In this document: positions 1 to 9,665 of the stretch, piece by piece
How positions within the stretch are numbered: the stretch's first letter is position 1
Layout of the letters: each line of letters begins with the position of its first letter
DNA from: Mesostigma viride
Lineage: Eukaryota > Streptophyta > Mesostigmatophyceae > Mesostigmatales > Mesostigmataceae
Direction: 5' to 3'
Assembly: GCA_009746045.1 (NCBI GenBank)
Contig: RPFO01000076.1
Location: 542,614-606,613, forward strand
DNA length: 64,000 nucleotides
Position numbers and translations under genes: made by a program
Notes under the pieces: generated by a model
The model's database searches: none
What the model saw: the letters and a program-made list of their open reading frames with translations, nothing else
Told to the model about the DNA's origin: nothing

Positions 1-44
1 TTCTGACGGCCACGCGTGGTACCTTCCAGACTGATGGCAACTAG
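1..44 (+). pseudogene. E0 ORF5, last 14 codons
   Basis: The reading frame ending at TAG 42-44 gives a C-terminus close to the ends of ORF5 in E1 (48832-48882), E2 (to 47879) and E3 (from 59126), with the shared ending RGT(F/Y)QTDG(N/H). The remainder of the gene is upstream of the window. Its function is not recognised; see the E1 entry for ORF5. Confidence 0.75.
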
Positions 45-210
45 ATAGTGGGCCCTAGGCCCGACCTGAGGGTGTTGTCCCTCCGGTATATAGAGTCGCC
101 CTCAGGGCTTGGCCAGTTGGTTGGTCGTTCTTGGTCCTTGGTGCTGACTTGTTTACTCTGTGTGTCCTGCTTAGTGCCGTCCCTCCCAGCAAGGCCTCCG
201 TGCCAGGCAG

Positions 211-649
211 AGTTGTAAAGCATTACAAATGATGCTGGGCAGGGCTCGGAAAAATACTGTCGGAACGACACAATAAACGTATGCATTATTCTGTCCAGGT
301 TTTCTGTTATGCAATATATCAGTTTGCCGCACGTGATGTTGATTATCTGGATGCGGACAATGAATCCGGCGCGACTCATGTCGTTGGCCAAAATGGTTGC
401 CACAATGGTTGCAGTCTTGCCACGGGTTGTTAAGATATAACCATGGCAGACTTAAGTTTGGCGTCTGGTGTCTAGAAGGTTCCATGTGCACAACGCATAC
501 TGCATTGCCATACTTGTAACGACAGTGCAGGACAAGGTTTCTAGGCATCTCTAGAAGGTTGACGCTGTAAATGTATAAATTAAAGCAATAAACAGCGGCC
601 AAGGAGCCGCAGCCATTGCAACCAAACCCTTCCAAAGTCTTTCTCAACT
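211..649 (+). repeat. Copia 5' LTR (439 bp)
   Basis: It begins AGTTGTAAAGCATT and ends TTTCTCAACT. Its first 68 and last about 27 bases are shared with the 3' LTR at 5471-5565. The roughly 344 bp in between are missing from the 3' LTR. Confidence 0.9.
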
Positions 650-679
650 CGTAGTACTCTTAATCACACATTTTTTTCC

Positions 680-1675
680 ATGGCTCGTAGCCGTGCTGCA
701 GCAAGCGCTGAGACTGACGCCATTGTCCTGACTGGACAGGACAAGAAGGAAATGAACAAATTAAAGCAGCACGAATTGGCAACAATGCGTTTGCTGCCCA
801 AGCCGCTGCCACCCGGCAGCAAGGACCCGGAGAAGAAGGACTACTACGACGGCCTGGGGTACTGGTACGCGAAGACAGTGGGTTTCCTGGACAACGACCA
901 CGTTGCTACGTTGCGATTTAGTGGACACGGCTCGTCGGGAATGCCGGCCGTCCGTGATTTGATCCGGATTGCCCACGAGAAGAAGATGGAGTGGGCGGAC
1001 TTTTACAGCCGTTTGAAGGAACTCCTGGTGCCCGAGGGCCTGTTCAAGTCGATCAAGGATATGATGCGAATCCTCACTTTTGAGGTGTCGGGCGACCCGG
1101 TCCAGGCGACACTGGCATTCGAGAGGATGCTGGAAGACACTACGTTGACTTTTCCAGATGATTTCAGCGTCGTGCTTTTCCTGGGCAAGGCCCTCGCCAG
1201 CGGTGTGATTACTGACAGCAGTATCCAAGGCTTGGCTCCCGTCCTGACAAAGGAAAAGCTGGAAAGCAGGGCTGCCAGCTTTACTGCCATCCGGGAGGCC
1301 TTCGCCCTCGGTGGCGCGGCACAGGAATTGGCGGGAAGGGGATCTGCCACCAAGCCCGCGGGAACAGCAAGCATCAGTGTTTTTTTTGGGGAGGGCGACA
1401 GACGCGAGAAGTGCCCGAGGTGCCAGGGCACTGGCCACAACCGTGACAGCTGCAATGCCAACAAGAATTTTCCTCTGTGGACCAATTTGTGTGGAAAATG
1501 CCACAAGCCAGGCCACAAGGCCAGGTTTTGCAAGTCCGGCAGGCAGCCGGACAAGAAAAATGATGCCACTGCCGACGAGGGTAGGGCCGGGCCCATTAGG
1601 AGGCCTCGTCGGAGCATGCGCTGGGTTCGTCCCCAGCAGGCGCAGCAGGCGCAGCAGGCGCAGCAGGGAAACTAG
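680..1675 (+). CDS. gag: Copia Gag polyprotein with two CCHC zinc knuckles
   Basis: This is a 331-residue nucleocapsid-type protein that would package the element RNA in cytoplasmic virus-like particles. The start is the first ATG after the 5' LTR, about 30 bp downstream of it. Two CX2CX4HX4C knuckles lie near the C-terminus (CPRCQGTGHNRDSC and CGKCHKPGHKARFC, about residues 252-281), the usual place in Gag. They are followed by a basic tail and a short QQA repeat. The frame is intact. It ends at TAG 1673-1675, directly after a slippery heptamer, and overlaps the open pol frame (open from 1564) in the -1 register. The central helical part has no motif I can name. Confidence 0.88.
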   Translation: MARSRAAASAETDAIVLTGQDKKEMNKLKQHELATMRLLPKPLPPGSKDPEKKDYYDGLGYWYAKTVGFLDNDHVATLRFSGHGSSGMPAVRDLIRIAHEKKMEWADFYSRLKELLVPEGLFKSIKDMMRILTFEVSGDPVQATLAFERMLEDTTLTFPDDFSVVLFLGKALASGVITDSSIQGLAPVLTKEKLESRAASFTAIREAFALGGAAQELAGRGSATKPAGTASISVFFGEGDRREKCPRCQGTGHNRDSCNANKNFPLWTNLCGKCHKPGHKARFCKSGRQPDKKNDATADEGRAGPIRRPRRSMRWVRPQQAQQAQQAQQGN

Positions 1676-4600
1676 ACGGCCCAGGACAGGGCGTATTCGA
1701 CAGGGATAGGGTTCTGCAGTCTAGCCCAGCGGAACGGCCATTGGCAAATGAGAATCAAGGGACAGCACAAGATTTATCGGACAGTGTACCCGTAACTGAT
1801 GGTAATGAAAAGCTTGTTTCTATTTACGGAATTGCCTCTCGTCTGCACACATTATTTGGCCATGGCACAAATGCTTATAAATTTGCAAATGCACTGGGTG
1901 GGGCAGAGCTTTTGGCAGCATGTCGAGATTGCTATGCGCATTGTCCTGTGTGTCAGGCTACTGGGCCAAAGCTTCCCCGCCACCATGCTAAGCATCCCTC
2001 CGCATGCAAAGGGCAGATTGTAGGCGACGTACTGTTCTGGGCGTTTCTCCCTTATTTCATAGCCATAGATAGGTATGCTCATAATGTAGCAGTCATCCCG
2101 CTGCGGGGTCAGTCAGCGGAAGATTTGGCGGAGGCTATTGACATTCTCTCTGCGTTTTTCTCTCCTATTGAGTCATTACAAATGGACAGGCAGTTCGCAT
2201 GCTTTGAGGGCAAGCCGGGGTTTGAGTACCTCCGGACAGTGGGCCGTCAAGACCATGAAGGGCAAGGTTTGGTGGAACGTGCTGTGCAGGAATTTAAACA
2301 AGCTGCACGGCGGAACGGTGAGGCTGCTCTTGGTTCTTATGCTTCCCGTTTAGTGTGGGCTTTGCATATTTCTGCATGCCTAAACCGCCGTGTGCTCCTT
2401 TCAGTGCCTTCGCGCAATTGTGTTATCACTGCAGAGGGCTTGCAGCATGGCCACTACCTGCCTGAAGTAGAGGAGGAATGGGCACAGCATTTGCAGCAAA
2501 AGTTTGCCAATCTGGTTCGAAGGGATATGCGTAGGCCGGTTACCGCCTATAGCGTAGGGGACCAGGTTTGGATTCATGATGAGGGCTCCTTTGGCAAGAG
2601 GGGACAATGGGAGGGCCCAGCCACTGTGGAGGCTGTGGACGTGCATGTACGCAAGGCGATTGTGTCCTTGCAGGGCAAGCAACACCACATTCCCTGGAGC
2701 AGACTCAAGCCTTACCTGCCGCACACGAGCGCATGGGAGCGACTTCTCCACTACTACGCGGACGTGGCGCACTTCGTGCGAGAGCCAGGTGATGTTCCCA
2801 CCTCTCCCCCTCGTTCTCTGCCTGCCTCTGACCCTATGGATGTCTTTGTGGGGAATAGCGAGGACGATGGTGACGTAGATGATGATGGGGACGTGCGGGC
2901 TCTAGCGGAGGATGTTCGAGGCGTAATGAGCGAGCCCCCTGCTGACCTGCGCGAGGGTAGTAGGGCGGGCTTTACTCCTGCCGTTAGCCAGGATCCGGCT
3001 GCCGTTAGTCAGCCTAGCCAGGGGCGTGGTGGTTTGCTGAACAAGATTGTGCTAGGGCTGAGGCGCCGAGACAATACCATGGGGCTTGCTTCCCTTCGCA
3101 ACCCAACCTGTGCAATGGGCAGTGCACCACCTCAGCTTGACCCGAGCATCGCTGTGATTTCCTCACTCTCGGCCACTTGGTCACTTCAGTGTGGGCTTCT
3201 CGTAGACACCCAAGCCCAGGTCTCCATTATTGGGGAGTATTGTGTAGATGATGATTGTCCCTTGTTTCCCTCCCGGTGGACCCAGGTCACTGACTTTGCT
3301 AGGTCGGGGTCTTACAAGGTCTTGGGGGAGATCCCACTAGAGATCCTGGGTGTTGAGACGCCTATGTGTGTGGTGGAGGGATACGAGGGCCCAGCACTTT
3401 TGGGGCAGCCATTCTTGTCCCTACCCGGGGTCACAGTTAGTAGCACACAGTTGTCTCGAGCGGGATTCGGTTACCTGAGATTAAACAATTTCTCCCTCGA
3501 TGTAGCGACTAGGGGCCTCTCCTTGCCTATGGTGGCAGCCCTGAAAGGGGTAGAGTACAATGATTCTGAGTTGCCTCCTGCCCGTGATCTCATTACCCCT
3601 AAGGCCCTTACCCCTGAAAGCTTGGGGCTTAATTTTCATGACTTTGCTAAAGAGAGCCCCATGTCCTTCTTTGATGTAGCCAGGCACGTCTCGACTGAGG
3701 AGGGTCTAGACAATACCCAAGGTGCCATCTTGGCTGCGGGGGAACGATGGCTAGGGCTGGGGTGTGTGGAGCCTGTGGACGTTGTACCGAGGGATGGCAG
3801 ATTGCTTCGCTTTAAGTGGACATTTCAGATGAAGCCCGTCCCGGGCACTGATAGGAAAGTAGAATTTGCTAGACCTGTAGTGCTAGAGTTTTCTGGATCT
3901 TCTGACCTGCCCCCTTCGGCCTTGACTGCGCCAGGTTTAAACAAAGATACGTGGCGCATGGTAGTGTGCTTTCATCTAGGGCGCTTGAATAGGGGCATGC
4001 CACATGGGTCCGCTGTGCTAGATTTTTCAAAGGCTACCTCCACGGGGATGCCAATGAAAGTGCTCGGCTATGGGATGGACCACACCCCTCTATGTTAGGA
4101 CACCCAAAATCTGGGAGCCTCTTGTAGGAAAGAAGTTTATGCGGTTGATAAAGGCGGTTGATGGGACCGTGGCTGGTCCACGGGCTTGGCGCCTGAGCCT
4201 AGAGCGCCTTCTCCTTGACACAGCTCGCATGGTGTACAGTGACTTGGACCCCTCCTTGTTTGTGGGCGTCTGGAAGGGCGAGCTGGTGTTTGTGTTCGTG
4301 CATGCGGATGACTGTGATTGCTTTGGCCCGCGTGAATGGATTGCCTGGTTCCATAGCATTGTGCATGCCAGGTACCCTGTGGGCAAGCTTATTTTCCGTG
4401 AGCCGGGCAAGGTGGTTCAGTTCATGGGCATGGACACTGTCATGGATCACGATGAGCACGGCAAGTGGGCGATGTTGCTTCAGCCCAAGGGCAGCTATGT
4501 GCAGGATTTGGTTAAGGAGGTGATGAGCAGCAGTGGGCCGCTTCTTGCGTCTGAGTGTGGGACATTGCGTGGCAAGCTTAATTGGCTGGCCTGCACCACT

Positions 4601-5218
4601 AGCCCTGATTTGGCTGTCCTTAGCCGACTGCCTGACAATGTACTGTGCCTTATTGACCGTGCGGTGATTGTGCAGTACCTCCTGGCCTCACCCGGGTTGA
4701 TGTTACAAGGTGTAGACTGGGATAAGCCCGTGGAGCTTGTGTCTTATTGCGACAGTTCCCTAGATGCCCGCGTGCTCACCAAGATGCGTGGTAGGTGCGC
4801 TGCTGTCACTACCATTTGCAACGCTGACCAACCCACGATGTCTTCCATCTTTGCATGGTATTCCCGTTTGCACCGCCGCGTGTATGTGGGATCCGACACC
4901 GCTGAGGCGCGCGCATACTGCGAAGCTGCGAGCGAGCTGTCCTACTTCCACGCGCTCATTTGCTGGATTCTCGCGGTGGGCGGCACCACTCCGCATCTCC
5001 GTCGCGTGATACGCACGGACAGCCAGGCGGTTGTTGATTTCATTGAGAACCCTTACGCCCGCACACGGGACTTGGACTTCCTCAGGGTCAAGGAGTTCTC
5101 TGATTGTGTCAGTACCCAGCATGTGCCGGGCGAAAGGAACTACTCCGATGCCCTTACTAAACTGTATAGCTCAGCTAAGGCATGTGCAGTACCCGCTTCT
5201 GAGACACACGATGAATAG
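1564..5218 (+). pseudogene. pol: Copia Pol: integrase, aspartic protease-like, RT and RNase H, with frame breaks
   Basis: The pol frame is open from 1564 (overlapping gag) to 4098, then continues in another frame at 4070-5218. The order seen is: integrase with an HX4H...CX2C finger (about 1846-1953); catalytic Asp in IVGDVLFW and LQMDRQF and Glu in GLVERAV, the last two separated by about 29 residues rather than 35; a C-terminal GDQVWIHD segment; a protease-like LLVDTQAQVSIIG with DTQ in place of DTG and a later LLGQPFL; RT with VHADD at the catalytic site; and RNase H with SYCDSS, AEARAYCEA, RTDSQA and a final DALTKL. Around 4030-4095 the RT reads through three frames in turn, consistent with two small indels that inactivate this copy. 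Finding the protease after integrase is unusual for Copia. Confidence 0.82.
1666..1672 (+). promoter_or_regulatory. Predicted -1 ribosomal frameshift site GGGAAAC at the gag stop
   Basis: Read in the gag frame, bases 1666-1675 are G GGA AAC TAG. This matches the X XXY YYZ slippery pattern in exact register, immediately before the stop. A -1 slip enters the pol frame, which has no stop from 1564 to 4098. GGGAAAC is an established slippery heptamer used by some retroviruses. I did not identify a downstream pseudoknot. Confidence 0.7.
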
Positions 5219-5470
5219 GCTATCACTGGGTCAGTCTTCGCACTAGTTGAGTTGCGTTGAACCATGAATGGCCCTGCGCCACGGGTTTTCAGCCTTGGTA
5301 GGTTTTCCCCGGGAGTGATTACCTATTGTATAATAATGTTCAGTGGGCATTACCCTCTGAGACTATGTCGGTGTTGTAGTTGCTATTCATGATGGCATGG
5401 CCCGCGCGGCCGTTAATGACTGATAAGAGTACGCTGGCCATCTTTGCCACATGAAAAAGAAAAGTGCTGG

Positions 5471-5565
5471 AGTTGTAAAGCATTACAAATGATGCTGGGC
5501 AGGGCTCGGAAAAATACTGTCGGAACGACACAATAAACCAAACCCTTCCAAAGTCTTTCTCAACT
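5471..5565 (+). repeat. Copia 3' LTR, internally deleted (95 bp)
   Basis: It shares both ends with the 439-bp 5' LTR but lacks the central ~344 bp. It is followed directly by the TSD GGCAG. Confidence 0.88.
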
Positions 5566-5763
5566 GGCAGTTAGGGGAACCTCACACCAGGCTTGGTGCC
5601 GGCGAGCCCTACACCATTCGGGGTGGAACCGAGGTTAACATGTTTTTGCTTTGGGCCTTGGATGGTCTGTTGATTGTGTTGGGCTCTTGTTGGGTGCGTT
5701 AGGTTATTCCTACCCCTTTGGTTTCCTCCCTGTGCGTAGGGAGAGGGCTCCCTACCTTTGTGT

Positions 5764-5772
5764 GGGGGGAGG
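5764..5772 (+). promoter_or_regulatory. E0 polypurine tract
   Basis: G6AGG directly abuts the LTR start TGTTACG. This is the expected position of the plus-strand primer, and the same arrangement occurs in E1, E2 and E3. Confidence 0.7.
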
Positions 5773-6352
5773 TGTTACGTCGCGTAACAATCTGCTGTAG
5801 TTACGGACGTAAATTAGGTCCTTTGCCTCAGTCGTTCTGAAACAGTCTACTAGCTTTCCTAGGTTTACGTGTAGCTAGTAGTACCGGTGGACAATGTTGA
5901 TTGGAACCTTGTTGTATGCTACGGTACTTCGGTGCATAGGTGCATTTGCGCCGCGCCGCCTACTTTATTAGTGGTCCTTATCCTTCTTGTATAGATGTAG
6001 TGGAACAGCGTGCATCCTGTGTGCGAGGGCCATGTCGGCCCCAGCATGTCGGACCGTTAGTGATCATTTATGCACGTTCTACCCCTCGTGTTGGCACTCG
6101 GCGTGTGTTATGAATTGCAACACATGTAGCTAGGGTCACGGCAGTTTAGGTGTTACCTTCGTTATCCTGAATTGAAAGGGTCTTGGTTCGAGTGGTGAAT
6201 GGCATATTATAAACACACATATGTTAACGCATTGAGATCAGGTTCGTCACGTCCATCTTTCGCCCAAGGTGTAGTTACAAACGGCCTCACTAGCTTAGGT
6301 AATGTTATACGTGGGTTAGGTAGAGGCGGCGGTAGAGGACCGAGCCGCAACA
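5773..6352 (+). repeat. E0 3' LTR (about 580 bp)
   Basis: It starts TGTTACGTCGCGTAAC and ends in a degenerate CGCAACA, where other copies end CGTAACA. It aligns along its length with the E1 LTR (49254-49826), with many substitutions. Confidence 0.88.
6199..6352 (+). CDS. ORF0, LTR-encoded N-terminal half (E0 copy)
   Basis: From ATG 6199 the frame stays open for 51 codons plus one base to the exact LTR end. This is the same length and phase as in the E1 3' LTR (49673-49826). The two peptides share AYY..TYVNALRS, an SR.SFA segment, LTSLG and a Gly/Arg-rich C-terminus. Many of the nucleotide differences I compared fall at third codon positions. In an internal 5' LTR copy the frame would continue across the primer binding site into the leader. 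In this 3' LTR it runs out into flanking DNA. The function is unknown. Confidence 0.5.
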
Positions 6353-6540
6353 GCGACTGGCAGGTGACTGGCGGCAGCAGCCCGCGGTGTGGGCGCCATG
6401 TCCTCCTTGCGGGCTGCCTACCTTGCTGTAGCCTTGTGCCCCTTCGGCATTGCTGCTCAGGTCCAAAAATGGCTCCGACAGTGAAGGTTCGTCAAGCTGA
6501 GAGGTTCGTTTCCCCTGGCTTGTTGTCGCCGCCCTTGTGA
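6353..6540. other. Flanking DNA between E0 and an interspersed repeat
   Basis: I see no gene, repeat or terminal structure in this stretch. A short frame from the E0 LTR reads into it by chance. Confidence 0.4.
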
Positions 6541-6989
6541 AAAGAAAAAAGGTCGACCTTAGCTAGGTGGGTTGTCTTTTTACTTTTTTGCGCGTCACGC
6601 GGCCTTGGCCTGGACAGCATTTTTCAGCACGCAAATGTTGCGTCTGAACAAATGACGCAATTTGGCGTTATAATTGCCGGCGGCTTACGTAAGTCTGCCG
6701 GGGCTATTAGCAGCCTTTTCGCGACCGCCCCGGAGATCGCCCCAACCCCGGGGGGGTCCCATTGGCCCGGGGGGGGGGGGGGGGGGGGGTCCGAACCCCC
6801 CACCCCCGACGATTTATGAGAGTGTGTGTGTGTTGGGGGGGGGGGTTCGACCCCTCCCCCCCCCCTTGGCCCCTTTGCCGCCCATTTTTTGCCGCCCAGT
6901 TTTTCCCGCCCAGGCTTTGCCGCCGAGGTTTTTCCCAAGATATAATATATTTGAGGTCATTACCATGTGCGAAACTTGGTCGACGTATG

Positions 6990-7652
6990 TGTCAGAAATT
7001 TTCATTTAATTCCTTGGTCGTCAAGACTGATTGAGACAATTGATAGACGGTTTATTCATTGCATATTTAGGTTACGGACTGCCACCGTTTCACCGCCAAA
7101 GCCATGGTGCGGTTCCCGGGTGGGGACCATAGCATCCATAGCCACACTGGGCTCGGACTGCAAGGTAAGTGCAACGTAAGTGTGTCACTTCCTTATCAAG
7201 GCACATTGGGGCAGCGGTGCACGTTCTAGAATATTCTGCACAAGTTGCCAGCTGTCGATTATACAATTGACGATTAGGAGAACGCCAGATGTCAAGCAAC
7301 TAACACGGCATACAATGCATCTAGAACTGGATTCAGTCATACGAAATATCCAACACGGAATATTCGGCCGAGGACAGTACCGTCGGCACCTAAGGTACGC
7401 AAAGTATTGTGCCGGAATTACAACTTCGGCACTACATAACTTTTGCTATACTGCACTATATTCAGTGCTATAAGTTGTGCCGGAAAGCTCACGGCGGGCG
7501 CTACCAAGCCTATTTAGTTATCGGTCAGAAAGACGGCAGGCGGGTGCGATTGTTAGGGACGCAACCCTGATACCTCCGTTTACAACATGATGGCCAGACA
7601 CTACAAATGTAAACAGGCAGTTGGGCACACAGGGTGAAATTCACCTCTGACA
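6990..7652 (+). repeat. TRIM-like element, left LTR
   Basis: 663 bp with TGTCAGA...TCTGACA termini, nearly identical to 8549-9211. Small ORFs inside it occur identically in both copies because of the duplication, not because of visible coding conservation. Confidence 0.82.
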
Positions 7653-8240
7653 CCCCCCTTGCACAATGCCTAAAGTGAAGACACTACGCAGGTAGGGCAA
7701 ACAGTCTCTCCCCCCTCAATTCAGGCAAGGGCCTAAAAGCTAGGTAGGGCAGCCAGGTATAAACATACTCTGACACCCCCCTTACATGGCTAGCCCGTCA
7801 AAACAGTGCTACCATTGCTATCAGCACGGGGAAGAAAACACATTGCTCGTGGCAAGGGCCACGGCCAAACCATTCCTGGAAAAAAAAAAAACGCAGCATA
7901 AAGATGTCGTCTTGGATGCATTGCCGAACTTGGCTCGATGAAGCAGCAAAGAATTCTTGGTCTTGGTGGAGTAGCACTTTGATCGTGCAGGTGGTAATGG
8001 CGGCGATACTCGGTGCAAAAAGTTGCTCCCGGCCTGAACGCCTGCTCTCGGTCTGATCCCCTCGTTCTCGCATTGGGCATCTGCGTGGACTATGCACGTC
8101 TTATCAATCCCACGATGAACGTCCGGTCAGCCGACCACATATTACTCCCCATACTGGCATAGGCCAGTGACAGGTTCCGGCACAAAAATTCGCAGCTCCA
8201 CGCTGCGTTGCCCGAAAAAATACCAAAAAATTAGCTTGCG

Positions 8241-8312
8241 ACATCGCCGGCAGCAGGAATTGAACCTGAGCTCATTATACGGCTCCGGCTTCAACCAACG
8301 ACGCCTGACGAC
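8241..8312 (-). other. tRNA-like (Pol III box A/B-like) segment inside the TRIM-like element
   Basis: On the minus strand, GGTTCAATTCC matches the box B consensus. It is preceded by AGGCGTCGTTGG, resembling box A, and followed by a T run beyond 8230. I could not fold a complete cloverleaf: the anticodon arm does not pair and the acceptor is incomplete. It may be a SINE-like or decayed tRNA fragment. Confidence 0.25.
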
Positions 8313-8548
8313 ATGTGAAATATTCCGGAAATTGTTTTATATAAACTTCCGCGACTCCAGCCGCGACTGGTTCCAGGAAACGCGCTGGCCAGCAGGACTT
8401 CAACAAGACGCCTGACCAGCAAATATTACGCGACTCACGGCCGCGAACTTCCGAACCATAATAATGCATGAAATACATTACGTCTTTCGCCATTTTCAGG
8501 CGGGTCTCGCTAATTGACGTCAATAGGGTGAATTCTGTAATGGCTTTG

Positions 8549-9211
8549 TGTCAGAAATTTTCATTTAATTCCTTGGTCGTCAAGACTGATTGAGACAATT
8601 GATAGACAGTTTATTCATTGCATATTTAGGTTACGGACTGCCACCGTTTCACCGCCAAAGCCATGGTGCGGTTCCCGGGTGGGGACCATAGCATCCATAG
8701 CCACACTGGGCTCGGACTGCAAGGTAAGTGCAACGTAAGTGTGTCACTTCCTTATCAAGGCACATTGGGGCAGCGGTGCACGTTCTAGAATATTCTGCAC
8801 AAGTTGCCAGCTGTCGATTATACAATTGACGATTAGGAGAACGCCAGATGTCAAGCAACTAACACGGCATACAATGCATCTAGAACTGGATTCAGTCATA
8901 CGAAATATCCAACACGGAATATTCGGCCGAGGACAGTACCGTCGGCACCTAAGGTACGCAAAGTATTGTGCCGGAATTACAACTTCGGCACTACATAACT
9001 TTTGCTATACTGCACTATATTCAGTGCTATAAGTTGTGCCGGAAAGCTCACGGCGGGCGCTACCAAGCCTATTTAGTTATCGGTCAGAAAGACGGCAGGC
9101 GGGTGCGATTGTTAGGGACGCAACCCTAATACCTCCGTTTACAACATGATGGCCAGACACTACAAATGTAAACAGGCAGTTGGGCACACAGGGTGAAATT
9201 CACCTCTGACA
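8549..9211 (+). repeat. TRIM-like element, right LTR
   Basis: 663-bp direct repeat of 6990-7652, followed by the target duplication GTATG. Confidence 0.82.
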
Positions 9212-9665
9212 GTATGTAGGGGGGGGGGGGGGGCAAGCCTTCTTTAACCCACCCACCCCCCTGGACCCCCCGGGGGTGGCAATGCATGAGGGGGGGGGGG
9301 GGTCTGACCCCCTAACCCCGGGGGATTCCCGTGGCTGGGGAGGGGGGGAGGGGGTGCTTGACCACCCCCCTGTCGGGCGATATCTCCGGGAGTGTCGCGA
9401 ATATGCTGTTAGGTCACCTATTGCGTGAGAGAAAGAAACTAGACCAAGTTAATCACTACGTCATTAACATAGAAACCTAGACAGTGGCAGGTTTATATCT
9501 CAACGTAGCTCCTGCCAGCTGGCCAGAAAAACTGGCCAAATCTTGTGTCACTAACCATCCGGATCAGGCCGCAGAAGCCTAAAAAGGTATGGCACGTGAA
9601 CCCTATAACCTAGCTATATGTGGCAGCTACCCTTCCACCTCACTACAAGGAAGCTATGTTCAGGG

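Larger units (their letters stand above)
211..5565 (+). mobile_element. Ty1/Copia-type LTR retrotransposon inserted in E0
   Basis: The element is flanked by the 5-bp target duplication GGCAG (206-210 and 5566-5570), and the E0 tail is collinear with intact copies once the insert is removed. LTR ends are the inverted pair AGTTG...CAACT. Between the LTRs are gag with two zinc knuckles and a pol with integrase, an aspartic protease-like segment, reverse transcriptase and Copia-style RNase H. A purine-rich stretch (about 5453-5465) precedes the 3' LTR. The two LTRs differ greatly in length (439 versus 95 bp). Pol carries frame breaks, so this copy is no longer autonomous. Confidence 0.92.
1..6352 (+). 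mobile_element. E0: 3' end of a chromovirus-family LTR retrotransposon, split by a Copia insertion
   Basis: Bases 1-210 match the end of ORF5 plus the 3' untranslated tail seen at 47830-48055 in copy E2. The same tail resumes at 5566 after the inserted Copia element and runs into a polypurine tract (5764-5772) and a 3' LTR (5773-6352). The 5' part of E0 lies outside the window. Its LTR belongs to the same subfamily as E1 and E3 but is clearly divergent, so E0 is an older insertion. The first 44 bases are the last codons of ORF5, ending with TAG at 42-44. Confidence 0.9.
6990..9211 (+). mobile_element. TRIM-like LTR element without coding capacity
   Basis: Two 663-bp direct repeats (6990-7652, 8549-9211) both begin TGTCAGA and end TCTGACA, and differ at only about two sites (near 7027 and 7569). 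They flank an 896-bp interior, and the 5-bp duplication GTATG (6985-6989, 9212-9216) brackets the whole. This is the structure of an LTR retrotransposon lacking gag and pol. I see no tRNA-type primer site after the first LTR and no clear polypurine tract, so the propagation mechanism is inferred from structure. LTR identity implies a recent insertion. Orientation is arbitrary. Confidence 0.82.
6711..9408. mobile_element. Small TIR (MITE-like) element, itself interrupted
   Basis: Imperfect terminal inverted repeats of about 30 bp can be read: the left end CAGCCTTTTCGCGAC, the right end (reverse complement) CAGCATATTCGCGAC, both leading into a CCCGGAGAT motif. The flanks are TTAG (6707-6710 and 9409-9412), and the empty site exists at 14193-14600. 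Without the internal LTR insertion the element is about 470 bp. It has no ORF and contains G runs (about 6751-6845, 9219-9302), partly mirrored by C runs, that could form quadruplexes or hairpins. Confidence 0.75.
6541..9665. repeat. Interspersed repeat RptA, copy 1, split by a TIR element
   Basis: Bases 6541-6710 and 9413-9665 together match the uninterrupted copy at 14193-14600 (a purine-rich start, CGCGGCCTTGGCC, TGCCGGGG, GGTATGGCACGTGAACCC and an AACCACGATT end). The interruption is the insertion at 6711-9408. I do not recognise the repeat's class, and it contains no protein-coding signal. Confidence 0.75.

Noticed and set aside
7090-7473. ORFs duplicated identically in both TRIM-like LTRs
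   Set aside because: Identity is due to the recent LTR duplication, and the peptides have no recognisable motif.
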